From Bacteroidota bacterium (GTDB taxonomy: Bacteria; Bacteroidota; Ignavibacteria; Kapaibacteriales; UBA2268): a DNA stretch of 43,460 nucleotides. The DNA lies in contig JAKIZO010000020.1 in the NCBI GenBank assembly GCA_022707965.1, positions 1 to 43,460 of the forward strand, in the 5' to 3' direction. Position numbers and translations under genes: made by a program. Shown piece by piece: positions 26,296-34,398 of the stretch (the stretch's first letter is position 1; each line of letters begins with the position of its first letter). The notes under the pieces are model-generated. The model had not been told where the DNA came from and searched no databases. It saw only the letters and a list, made by a program, of their open reading frames with translations.

Positions 26296-26340
26296 TTTTG
26301 AACCTTCGGAAGGTTTCAAACCTTCCGAAGGTATTCAAAA
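26296..26340. repeat. large perfect palindrome between convergent genes (possible terminator or short interspersed repeat)
   Basis: Two 15-base arms (26302-26316 and 26318-26332) are exact reverse complements with a single base between them, and flanking TTTTGAA/TTCAAAA extend the symmetry imperfectly. The arms read ACCTTCGGAAGGTTT and AAACCTTCCGAAGGT. It lies between the convergent genes ending at 26273 and 26406, where it could end transcription from both sides, though no T-run follows directly. The GAAGGTTT-type sequence looks like the short palindromic repeats found in many Bacteroidota genomes, which is an impression, not a search result. Confidence 0.8.
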
Positions 26341-26405
26341 AACATTTGAATTTTCCAAAACAATTTGTCTTTTTCACATCGCCAATAAAACACGAAAATT
26401 AAGTT

Positions 26406-28604
26406 CTAATTAAAATTTACACGAACGCCTGCATAAAACATTCGACCAACGATAGGACCCGAAATCATCGAACTATCGAAGTGATTGGAAAATGGATTTC
26501 GTGCATCTAAAATTGGATTTTTCTGAACAAAGTTTGTAAGATTTTCGCCACCAAAATAAATATCAAGAAGCTTAAATCGCTTAGTGATTTGAGCATTTAC
26601 AATTGTAAAATCAGGGAAATTTTTGGCAAGACGGAGGTTTTCAGGGTTTTGTTCAGTGTTCGGGAGCCTTCCACCACCATTATACTCAACCGTCAAATCG
26701 AAATTCCAGCCATTGTCGGGTGTATCATACATAAGATTAAAATAGCCTTTGTGCGGACTTTGAAGTGGTTTCTTTTCTAATTTCCCATTATAAGTAGTCT
26801 TCACATCGTTTAATCTATATGCAGTAGTAAGAACTAATTTTTGAATAGGCTCAAATTGGAGGTCAATTTGAAAACTATTAGAGTATGATTTACCATCAAG
26901 ATTATAAAAATGAATAGCATTTGGAGAACGGTCTAAATCAGCAATAACTTGATTAATAAAATCGGTTCTATAATATTCAGCGTTTATAGTAAAGTTAGTC
27001 CCGAAAAGATTTAAAACAGTAGAAATATTTAATCCGTAGTTCCAGGCTTCTTCTGGGTTTAGTTTTTCATCTACGATAAAGTTACGGGCACTTGCAAGAA
27101 AGCCGACATTTTCAGCATAAATGTGAGCAAGACGATACCCTTTGCCAGCGGAAGCTCTAATTGTTGTTAGTTCGTCTAATGCATAGCGTAAGTGAAATCT
27201 TGGAGTAAGGAATGTTTTATAACCATTTGGGAAATCAGCTCTAAATCCGAGCAAAATTGTCAAATCGTGAATACTACCGAAATTCCATTCAGCAAGGACA
27301 CCCGGAATAGATTCGTATTTACTGATTGATACGTTATCTAAATGTTCAATATAATTATCGTATTGGTAGCTTGTGCCTAAGGTAAGACCGTTTTCCTCAA
27401 AAGGCTCAAATTGATAAAGGATGTTTGTGTAGAAAGAGTTTTGTTCGCCGTTGTATAATCTTTTCCCGTAGTTTGATTCGTGTTTGTGGTGTGTAAATGA
27501 TACAATAGTTCCAAGGCTGGAAAAAGGTTCATCGCTAAAGATGAAGCCATTTTTTGTAAATGCTTCGAATCTTTGAGTTTTAACTTTAATTCCGTAAAAA
27601 TTAGCATTATTGCCATTGAAATAGCCTTTTTGACCACCTTCACGATTTTCAATTAATGCACGCGCACCGGTAACAGATTCGAAAACTTCACCTTCATATT
27701 TCCAGCGGTTTTGGATATTCAGCATTGATACTTTGGGTTTATCAATAAAAGAATCGTTGTTTTTATCAATAGTGTTTTGATAGTAATTAGCGTGAGCAAG
27801 TAGCATTGTTGAAATTTTATCATCGATACGGAAAGTATGATATGTGTTCAGTTCACTTCGCCCCATCACATCACCATAAACATTGATATGAGTAGGTTCA
27901 TAATTTTCAGGTTTCTTGTATTCAATATTTATTTGTCCCGTGATAGATTCAAATCCGGTTGTAACTGAGGCTGAACCTTTTGAGACTTGAATCGATTCCA
28001 TCCAGGGTCCGGGGACATACAACAAACCATAGATAGAGCCTAATCCTCGAAGAGATGGTATTTTTTCAATCAGTATTTGAGAATAATTACCAGCAAGTCC
28101 GAGCAACTGTATTCGTTTTGCACCAGAAATTGCATCGCTATATTCGACATCGACCGATGGACTTACTTCGAAGCTTTCTGCTAAATTACAGCAAGCTGCT
28201 TTGTGCAAACCTTTTGAAGTAATTGTCTCTGTTTTCACTGCATTTGAATGCGATATTTCGATAGCAGATTTTTCGCCAACCACATTAATAGTCTCGGTTT
28301 TTAAACTTGGTGTAAGAACAATTTCAATTTCACCGTGATAATCGTGAACGTGCAGGGTGTCGCGTTCGTAACCAACGTAGCTAACAACAATAAAGTGCGC
28401 TTTTGGGGGCAATTCTATTTTAAAATAGCCGTTGTTATCAGTAAACGTTCCTTGATTGCTTCCAATGATTGCAATCGAAGCTTTTGGGAGAGGCTTTTTT
28501 TGATTGCTTTCATCCAGTCCAAATACCCTTCCAGAAATTGTTTCTGAAAGCAAATTTGAATGAAAAATGAACAATAAAGCCAATAGATTTATTATGAATT
28601 TCAT
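26406..28604 (-). CDS. TonB-dependent outer-membrane receptor, metal-associated type
   Basis: Outer-membrane beta-barrel that takes up a ligand using TonB energy. A signal peptide (1-20) precedes a carboxypeptidase-regulatory-like domain (22-98, GTFTDNNGYFKIELP). A plug domain (about 115-230) includes KAACCNLAESFEVSPSVDVEY with a vicinal Cys pair at 138-139, and a barrel ends in FYAGVRVNFN. The ACCNLSESF-type plug is one I associate with copper or other metal uptake receptors in Bacteroidota. It follows the Cys/His-rich HYC_CC_PP-like gene by 79 bases. Its AGGAG ribosome site lies in one arm of an inverted repeat (28606-28619) that pairs with the upstream stop-codon region (see separate entry). 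Confidence 0.9.
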   Translation of the reverse strand: MKFIINLLALLFIFHSNLLSETISGRVFGLDESNQKKPLPKASIAIIGSNQGTFTDNNGYFKIELPPKAHFIVVSYVGYERDTLHVHDYHGEIEIVLTPSLKTETINVVGEKSAIEISHSNAVKTETITSKGLHKAACCNLAESFEVSPSVDVEYSDAISGAKRIQLLGLAGNYSQILIEKIPSLRGLGSIYGLLYVPGPWMESIQVSKGSASVTTGFESITGQINIEYKKPENYEPTHINVYGDVMGRSELNTYHTFRIDDKISTMLLAHANYYQNTIDKNNDSFIDKPKVSMLNIQNRWKYEGEVFESVTGARALIENREGGQKGYFNGNNANFYGIKVKTQRFEAFTKNGFIFSDEPFSSLGTIVSFTHHKHESNYGKRLYNGEQNSFYTNILYQFEPFEENGLTLGTSYQYDNYIEHLDNVSISKYESIPGVLAEWNFGSIHDLTILLGFRADFPNGYKTFLTPRFHLRYALDELTTIRASAGKGYRLAHIYAENVGFLASARNFIVDEKLNPEEAWNYGLNISTVLNLFGTNFTINAEYYRTDFINQVIADLDRSPNAIHFYNLDGKSYSNSFQIDLQFEPIQKLVLTTAYRLNDVKTTYNGKLEKKPLQSPHKGYFNLMYDTPDNGWNFDLTVEYNGGGRLPNTEQNPENLRLAKNFPDFTIVNAQITKRFKLLDIYFGGENLTNFVQKNPILDARNPFSNHFDSSMISGPIVGRMFYAGVRVNFN

Positions 28605-28605
28605 T

Positions 28606-28688
28606 TTTAGTTCTCCTTAATTAAATAATAATAAACAAAATCGAAAAAGATTTGTTCAATAAACCAAAATTGAATAAGGAGAACTAAA
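28606..28688 (-). promoter_or_regulatory. mRNA stem sequestering the TonB receptor ribosome binding site
   Basis: In the minus-strand transcript, the 14 bases TTTAGTTCTCCTTA (28688 down to 28675) are the exact reverse complement of TAAGGAGAACTAAA (28619 down to 28606). The second arm contains the AGGAG site of the receptor, 5-6 bases before its ATG. The first arm contains the TAG stop codon of the HYC gene (28684-28686). A ribosome finishing the HYC protein would cover and open the stem, exposing the site. Such an arrangement typically produces translational coupling. The loop is 55 bases. Seen directly in the sequence; the regulatory effect is inferred. Confidence 0.7.
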
Positions 28689-29163
28689 TTAAATTAGATG
28701 AGAAGTAAATTGAGGAGAATATTGTTTTTTGTTTTAGGTATTTATAAAAATCGAAGCTTTCAGAGACGTAGAATTCGGGAACAATAACATTAAAATAAAA
28801 AGGTAAGTTGTAATCGACTTTATGAGTGAAATTATATGTATGGTTTGAGAAATTATTATTTTGCAAGGATTTTTCAGTAAGCACAAGGTATTTTTCACCA
28901 TTTTGGCAACATTCTAAATCTTTGAAAGCGAGCAAATTATTACTGCTTTCTGCCAAATGATTGCAACATAAATTTGAATGATTGTCTTTTGGATTGGTAT
29001 GATGATGGTGGTCGCAACAAATGTGGTCCTTGCAAGTAGCAGCATCAGCAGATAAAGCAACAACCACTGAGTTTGTTGAATTGCAATAATGCAGATATAC
29101 ATTTACTCCAATATTTGAAGTAAAGATACAAATTATTTGCAATATTGCAATTACCTTAAACAT
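28684..29163 (-). CDS. HYC_CC_PP family-like Cys/His-rich exported protein
   Basis: A 159-residue protein with a signal peptide (about 1-21) and many possible metal ligands: HYC at 25-27, C44, CC at 49-50, HHHH at 52-55, CC at 66-67 and CC at 85-86. The HYC...CC order is what I know from the HYC_CC_PP family of Bacteroidota, though the PP element is not obvious here. The ligand count suggests a periplasmic or surface metal chaperone or sensor for a soft metal (copper or zinc). Directly downstream is a TonB-dependent receptor with its own Cys pair, so the two likely handle the same metal. The ATG has only a weak ribosome site. Confidence 0.7.
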   Translation of the reverse strand: MFKVIAILQIICIFTSNIGVNVYLHYCNSTNSVVVALSADAATCKDHICCDHHHHTNPKDNHSNLCCNHLAESSNNLLAFKDLECCQNGEKYLVLTEKSLQNNNFSNHTYNFTHKVDYNLPFYFNVIVPEFYVSESFDFYKYLKQKTIFSSIYFSSNLI

Positions 29164-29209
29164 TTCTTATAGCAAAAATATTAAAATATCTTATGATAAA
29201 CAAAACGAA

Positions 29210-30079
29210 TTAACTTGCAGTTTCATTTATGGGATTATTAGAAACTGAAATATTCGAGGTTGAGTTAGAATTGTCTGGAATAGTAGGAGCAATACTAATC
29301 GATGGTTTGACTGAAGTTATTTTTTCCTGAGTAGGAAGTGGGAAAGCACTTGCAAGCTTGTTTTGAATTACAGTTGGAGTTTCACCAGTTTGGACTGAAC
29401 GGACACCATCGATTATCACAGAAAGCAGAAACATTTCTTTGTTGTGTAGATTTTGCAATTTATCAGCAATTGGCAACCATACGATATTTGCCATTAAAAT
29501 CCCCCACATAGTCGCAATAAAGGCAGTTGCAATATGTCTAATCAATACGTTAGGGTCGGAACCAGCAGAAGCTAATGTATGGATAAGCCCCATAACTGTG
29601 CCAATAATACCCATAGTCGGGGAATATCCACCAAGTTTGTTAAATAGCGTTATATATGTATTATGGCGTTCAGAAATGGAATTGACTTCTGCTTCATAAA
29701 TTTGCATTAAAGTATCCTGGTCGGCACCATCGATGCAAGCCTGGAAAAATTTCTTCATATAAGGATGTTCGACTTTATTCAGTCTATCTTCTAACGATAA
29801 AATACCTTCACGGCGAGAAATTGCAGAAAAGGAAACGATTTGGTTAATAATTTTCTTTACGTCATATTGTCGTGGAAAGAAAGCAGCGCGTAGAACACGA
29901 GGTATATTACTAAACACTTCCCACGAACTTCCCGCAAATCCTGCTGCAAGCGTTCCTCCGAACACAATCAACATTGCTGGCAACATAAAAAGGGTGGAGC
30001 TACCGCCCCCTTCCCAAAAGTAAGCGCCAAAAATTGCTATCAACCCAGCAATTATACCCAGCAATGTGTTAGATTTCAT
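29210..30079 (-). CDS. motA: flagellar motor stator protein MotA
   Basis: Inner-membrane stator subunit that, with MotB, conducts ions and turns the flagellum. The N-terminus (LLGIIAGLIAIFGAYFWEGG) and second helix (FMLPAMLIVFGGTLAAGF) are typical, as are the later helices (GGYSPTMGIIGTVMGLIHTLA and HIATAFIATMWGILMANIVWLP). The cytoplasmic loop with charged residues lies about 65-145. The last 50 residues form a Ser/Thr/Asn/Pro-rich tail beyond the normal family length. No motB gene follows. The next gene downstream (29163) is unrelated, so MotB must lie elsewhere. Distant relationship to ExbB/TolQ is not a concern given the motifs and flagellar neighbours. Confidence 0.9.
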   Translation of the reverse strand: MKSNTLLGIIAGLIAIFGAYFWEGGGSSTLFMLPAMLIVFGGTLAAGFAGSSWEVFSNIPRVLRAAFFPRQYDVKKIINQIVSFSAISRREGILSLEDRLNKVEHPYMKKFFQACIDGADQDTLMQIYEAEVNSISERHNTYITLFNKLGGYSPTMGIIGTVMGLIHTLASAGSDPNVLIRHIATAFIATMWGILMANIVWLPIADKLQNLHNKEMFLLSVIIDGVRSVQTGETPTVIQNKLASAFPLPTQEKITSVKPSISIAPTIPDNSNSTSNISVSNNPINETAS

Positions 30080-30144
30080 TCAATTATATATTAATTCAAC
30101 TTTAGATAAGTTTTAGACTACAAAACAAAAAAAATATTGAAAAA

Positions 30145-31140
30145 TCAACTTAAAAAATCCATTAAACTTTTTTGAAGAAGATTAGAACCAATTTGCAAGG
30201 AATATTGCAGAGCAATTTCTTCTAATCGTAAATCCATTATAACTTTTGCATAATCAGTATCTTCGTTTACAGTTTTAAGTTCTTTGTATCTAATTACTTC
30301 CTCACTCATTTGAGAAGATATATTTTCCATTCGATTGCGTCTTGCAGAAATCTGAGCAGTCAAGTTGTTCAGATTCTCATTTGTTACAGCTAATTTGGCT
30401 TGAAGGTCATTTAATTTTTCGACATCAAATTTGGATAGTGGGTCGGTTGCCTGACGAGGTGAACCATCGGGATTATAAGCAAGAACGTTATACACTTTGA
30501 TTATATTTTCGAAAAATTCTATGCCTCCGGAACCGAACATTTCGTCTGCTGTAACATTAATTTTTTCTGATGATTTGGAATCTTTATTGATAATTCTATC
30601 TTCGAAATTTCCTTTGAAATAAATTTTAAGACCGGATGGGTTATCAGGAGTTGATTGCTCTTGAACAATTTCAAACGGGAATTTGTTTGACTGTGGCGGC
30701 TCAGGAGTAATAGAATCGACAGTAGATTTTGTCCCGGAAAACAACAATTTACCGTTAAAATCAGCATTAGCATCTTTTATTATGTCTTCGAGTAGTCCGC
30801 GAACATATACACCAATCGAGTAAGTATTGCCAGCAGCCCCTGCGTGAGTTGCATCAACAGCTAACTGGCGAATCTCGCCAATTTTGTCGGAAATAGACTG
30901 CAATTTATCTTCTGATGCTTGCATTTCTCTAATAGATTGGTCAATGATATACTTATATTTTTCATTTTCCGCAATGAGAAAATCCATATTTTTAACTCGC
31001 ACAAGCTTTTCTGGGGCATCAGCAAGATTGACAATATTTTTGCCCGTGGAAAGGCGAATTTCATTTTTATACTTGCTGTTTTGGATATTATCCAAATTTC
31101 GCAAGTATGTATTAACTGTCAATCCATTAGAGATACGCAT
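30145..31140 (-). CDS. flgL: flagellar hook-filament junction protein FlgL
   Basis: HAP3, which joins the hook to the filament with FlgK. The flagellin-like N-terminus (RISNGLTVNTYLRNLDNIQNS... RLSTGKNIVNLADAPEK) and the C-terminal helix (EVIRYKELKTVNEDTDYAKVIMDL... LQKSLMDFL) fit the D0/D1 domains. A mid region (about 125-245) is the variable part. It begins 14 bases after the flgK stop. Length (331) is normal. Exported through the flagellar type III system, so no cleaved signal is expected. Confidence 0.9.
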   Translation of the reverse strand: MRISNGLTVNTYLRNLDNIQNSKYKNEIRLSTGKNIVNLADAPEKLVRVKNMDFLIAENEKYKYIIDQSIREMQASEDKLQSISDKIGEIRQLAVDATHAGAAGNTYSIGVYVRGLLEDIIKDANADFNGKLLFSGTKSTVDSITPEPPQSNKFPFEIVQEQSTPDNPSGLKIYFKGNFEDRIINKDSKSSEKINVTADEMFGSGGIEFFENIIKVYNVLAYNPDGSPRQATDPLSKFDVEKLNDLQAKLAVTNENLNNLTAQISARRNRMENISSQMSEEVIRYKELKTVNEDTDYAKVIMDLRLEEIALQYSLQIGSNLLQKSLMDFLS

Positions 31141-31154
31141 AAATCACCCTTCGA

Positions 31155-32594
31155 CTATCTGCCAAGATTAATTACTGTGGAAAGCAAATCATTTGTAACA
31201 GTTACAATTCTCGAAGCAGCTTCGAATGCCTTTTGAAAGCGAATGAGATTGACAGCTTCCTCATCAGTATTTACACCAATGACTGATTCCCGCTGATTGG
31301 AAAGCTGTTCAGCAACAAGTCTTGTTGTATCTTTTCCCGTCGTAGCTTCTCGGCTTAATGTACCAATTTTACCGATAAACGCGGAATAGAATTCGTAAGG
31401 TCTTTGATTTTGGAGAAATTTAGAATCCTGAGCTATGCGCCCAATTGCGAGAGCAATTTCAGCGTTGCCAGGTTCGCCTGGATTTTTTGAAAACGGTAAA
31501 TTTTCAGGGGAGTTTTTTATATCATCAGAAATTTTAATAGTAGCTGCTGTAATTCGACCCGTTGATGGTTCAAAAAACAATCTTCCTGGCGGAGGTGAGG
31601 TTTTGTCGTTAAGACCATAACCTGAAATCACCAACTGATTTATTTTTTGAGCAAGGGCATCGACGAAATCATCAAGTTGCTTAACAATCGAAAAACCTTT
31701 GCTTTCAAGTGGGTCTAATGTTTCATTAAAATGCTTCAAATTTGAAGCAAGTTCTCCATTTTGAGGAGTAACGCGAGTAGCTAAATCCTTTGCTTTATCG
31801 TAAATTTCAATTGCAATAGTGATTTCGCCCGAAGCAGAATTGTTTAAGTCTACTCTTCTTATTTCGTTGTAGTTTGAACCCGTAATTAAATTCATTCCAT
31901 TAAGGAATACGTTTGCAGAACCGTCTTGCTCGAATGAAACAGTAACACCTGCTAATTTGGACAATTCTTCTAATTTAAGCTGGCGTTGATCAACGTAAGT
32001 TTGAGCTTCAGTTTGCGAAAGAGTTTTAGAATTAGCGATACTTTTATTTAGATTTGCAACTTCCGCGAGTAAGGAATTGATTTGATTAACATTCAGAGAA
32101 ATTTGAGTAGCAAGTTCATTACGTGCTTCGGAAAGTTGTTCGGAGGTGCGATTAAGCTTTTCAACAAGAGTTTGCGCTTTGCTAAGAATATTTTCACGAA
32201 GTCCAATATCCTCTGGTTTTATTGCCAATTCTTCGAAAGCCGAAAGGAAGCTGTTTAAGTCGTTGTGAATATTTAATTCGCTTGGTTCAGCGAGAATTGC
32301 TTCGATTCTCTGGAAGATTTTTTCATCATTTTCGAAAGTAGAATGGCGAGCAACTGTTGAACGAAGCTCTCTATCGAAAAATTCTTCACGGAAAGTGCGT
32401 AATTTTTGAGCAACAGCACCCGTTCCGATAAACTGCCCATTACGGAAAAGCGGAGAGGATTCACCCAGAACGGCAGAACGACGGGAATAGCCAGCAGTAT
32501 TAACATTAGCAATATTGTTGCTGGTAACTTCTATTCCAAACCTTTGAGCGAGTAATGCCCTCTTCCCTATTTCCAGAGCAGAAAATGATGACAT
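31155..32594 (-). CDS. flgK: flagellar hook-associated protein FlgK
   Basis: HAP1, the hook-side junction protein. The N-terminus (ALEIGKRALLAQRFGIEVTSNNIANVNTAGYSRR) is the classic rod/hook-family motif, and the C-terminus (NTDEEAVNLIRFQKAFEAASRIVTVTNDLLSTVINL) ends with the conserved helix. Length 479 is in range. It follows the four-helix-bundle gene by 11 bases and overlaps nothing. With flgL downstream and flgN upstream, the order chaperone-FlgK-FlgL is preserved. Confidence 0.92.
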   Translation of the reverse strand: MSSFSALEIGKRALLAQRFGIEVTSNNIANVNTAGYSRRSAVLGESSPLFRNGQFIGTGAVAQKLRTFREEFFDRELRSTVARHSTFENDEKIFQRIEAILAEPSELNIHNDLNSFLSAFEELAIKPEDIGLRENILSKAQTLVEKLNRTSEQLSEARNELATQISLNVNQINSLLAEVANLNKSIANSKTLSQTEAQTYVDQRQLKLEELSKLAGVTVSFEQDGSANVFLNGMNLITGSNYNEIRRVDLNNSASGEITIAIEIYDKAKDLATRVTPQNGELASNLKHFNETLDPLESKGFSIVKQLDDFVDALAQKINQLVISGYGLNDKTSPPPGRLFFEPSTGRITAATIKISDDIKNSPENLPFSKNPGEPGNAEIALAIGRIAQDSKFLQNQRPYEFYSAFIGKIGTLSREATTGKDTTRLVAEQLSNQRESVIGVNTDEEAVNLIRFQKAFEAASRIVTVTNDLLSTVINLGR

Positions 32595-32605
32595 TTTTCA
32601 ACCTA

Positions 32606-32962
32606 TTAAGAAAAAATAAATTCTTTGCCATTTAATATTTTTTTGAATTTTTCTGCATCTTCAATAATTGAGCTTGCTTCACCAAATTTCAAGCGGTTTG
32701 CTTTTTTAAGATTTTCAATACATTCATTTAAAGCAAGTTCAGCAAGAAATGAATTTTTATCTTTTGCAAGTTTGGATTTTGAGCGATAGCTTTCTTCAAG
32801 GTATAGGGAAAGTTCGCTTATACTATTTTCCAACTTGCTATTAATTGAATAAATATCCATTTCTGGGTTTGGCAGATTTCTTCTGAAATCCTGGATTTTT
32901 TGGACAAGCTCAACTGCTTTCTTCCAAAGCAGCGTTTCTTCGTAATTTTGGGGTGTGCTCAT
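32606..32962 (-). CDS. four-helix-bundle protein (divergent S23-like) in the flagellar operon
   Basis: A 118-residue all-helical protein. YEETLLWKKAVELVQKI near the start, then LPNPEMDIYSINSKLENSISELSLYLEES and FLAELALNECIENL, follow the spacing of the four-helix-bundle family once called S23 ribosomal protein (W/K-A-x-x-L, then F-P-x-E, then S-I-x-x-N-I-x-E-G, then L-x-x-A-x-x-S-x-x-E-L). The match is divergent, with several key positions changed. A very strong AGGAGG ribosome site precedes the ATG. It lies between flgN and flgK, where most flagellar operons have nothing of this kind. It may be a helper or chaperone for FlgK/FlgL, but no function is proven. Confidence 0.65.
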   Translation of the reverse strand: MSTPQNYEETLLWKKAVELVQKIQDFRRNLPNPEMDIYSINSKLENSISELSLYLEESYRSKSKLAKDKNSFLAELALNECIENLKKANRLKFGEASSIIEDAEKFKKILNGKEFIFS

Positions 32963-33019
32963 TTTTTGCCTCCTTACAATTAAAATAACATCCTTGTAAA
33001 AACAATAAATATTCCAACT

Positions 33020-33457
33020 TTAAATTTGGACGTTACAAACGTAGTTATTACCATTAGAAAGCACTGCTAAAATATTGGAAACATTTGACTTAGCACGATT
33101 AGCAAGCACTCTATTAGTAAGGTTCAAGTCTTGTAGAATATTAACCAGTTTGGCTAAATTTCGCTTTAATTTGCGTAACTCTTTTGTATCTTCATTAGGG
33201 AATTGCTTTTCGATAGTTGAAAGTTTCAATTTCAAAGCTTCGGTTCTTGAAATATTTAGCCAGGACATCAAGTAAGCAATACGTTGTTCTTCCGCTTGAC
33301 GCAAGCTTTTAGCAAGTTCCTCCTGAAATGAAGTAATCTCTTCGAGTTCTTTAATATTGAATTTCACTAAGGCAACTTTCTGTCGTTCAGCGAGACGAAT
33401 CATCTCTTGAAGAAGTTGCTGCTCGAATTGTAGAAAATTGAACAGTTTGGCTAACAT
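33020..33457 (-). CDS. flgN: FlgN-like flagellar export chaperone
   Basis: A 145-residue helical protein, upstream of flgK and flgL, the usual place of FlgN, which carries both junction proteins to the export gate. The layout matches: a coiled N-terminal half (LAKLFNFLQFEQQLLQEMIRLAERQKVALVKFNIKELEEITSFQEELAKSLRQAEEQRIAYL) and a C-terminal helix. I place the start at the ATG at 33457, which has a GGAG site, rather than a GTG three codons upstream. Sequence identity to known FlgN is low, as usual, so the call rests mainly on context and helix pattern. Confidence 0.8.
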   Translation of the reverse strand: MLAKLFNFLQFEQQLLQEMIRLAERQKVALVKFNIKELEEITSFQEELAKSLRQAEEQRIAYLMSWLNISRTEALKLKLSTIEKQFPNEDTKELRKLKRNLAKLVNILQDLNLTNRVLANRAKSNVSNILAVLSNGNNYVCNVQI

Positions 33458-33500
33458 TTTGACCACTCCATTGGTATTTATTATTAATTTTCATCCTGAT

Positions 33501-34391
33501 TTAAGTTTCTTTTTCATTGAAAATATCGGCATAACGCAATACTTTCTTTACATACTGCTGAGTTTCGCGAAACGGCGGTATATCACCATATTTTCGAACA
33601 TTTCCAGGTCCGGCGTTGTATGCTGCAAGAGCAAGGGAAAAATCACCACCGAAAGTATCCAGCATTTGGCGAAAATATTTAGCTCCTCCCATAATGTTTT
33701 GATATGGTTCATAAGGATTTCTTACACCAAGTTCGAGTGCTGTTCCGTCCATAAGTTGCATCAATCCTTTGGCTCCCGCAGGTGAAGTTGAATTTGGAAT
33801 TCCAGCTGATTCAGCAGTAATTATCGCTTTTATAATATTTTCGGGCAAATTATACCGTCTGGAAGCTTCCGAAATAATTTCAGAATATGAATTTAGGCGA
33901 TTTTTCACTCTATCGATAAAATTCCCGTTTAAATTTTGATTATAATTAATCGGAATGTTCTTTTTGGGTGCTAAATCGTTATTTTCTTTTACAGAAATAG
34001 GAACATTTACGGGTGCTTCTTTTGAGCTAATTGCGGGCAATTGTTCGCCAGTAAAATTCAAATACATAGCTTCGGCAATGCCAATTCCTTTACCAATTTT
34101 TGAGACTTCTTCTGAGAATAGCATATCAGCATAACTTTCGAGGGTGTCTGCGCCAAATCCAATTTCTTCACCGTTGTTTTCTCCCTTGGAAAGCATAGCC
34201 TGCTTCATTTGTTTAAGCATCAGATTGATAAAAATCGCTTCAAAACCACGAGACGCTTTGGCAAATCCAGCTTTTTCCTCATCTGTTAATGCTTTTTTAG
34301 AATTTGTCGTTTGAATATGCTTATATTCATCAATTTTGCTCTGCAATATTGATGAATTGTTTATATTATTATCGTAAATTGGAATATCCAT
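33501..34391 (-). CDS. flgJ: FlgJ rod-capping domain fused to SLT lytic transglycosylase
   Basis: Rod assembly protein plus peptidoglycan-cutting enzyme. The N-terminal rod-binding domain (about 36-118) has ASRGFEAIFINLMLKQMKQAML and SYADMLFSEEVSKIGKGIGIAEAMY. After a linker, an SLT-type (GH23) domain (about 165-290) carries the likely catalytic E194 in AESAG, GLMQLM at 209-214 and LAAYNAGPGNV at 255-265. In enterobacteria the second domain is a glucosaminidase (GH73), so this is a replacement by a lytic transglycosylase, which would open the wall for the rod. No signal peptide is visible, in line with flagellar export. It follows flgI by 7 bases. Confidence 0.9.
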   Translation of the reverse strand: MDIPIYDNNINNSSILQSKIDEYKHIQTTNSKKALTDEEKAGFAKASRGFEAIFINLMLKQMKQAMLSKGENNGEEIGFGADTLESYADMLFSEEVSKIGKGIGIAEAMYLNFTGEQLPAISSKEAPVNVPISVKENNDLAPKKNIPINYNQNLNGNFIDRVKNRLNSYSEIISEASRRYNLPENIIKAIITAESAGIPNSTSPAGAKGLMQLMDGTALELGVRNPYEPYQNIMGGAKYFRQMLDTFGGDFSLALAAYNAGPGNVRKYGDIPPFRETQQYVKKVLRYADIFNEKET

Positions 34392-34398
34392 AAAGCAC

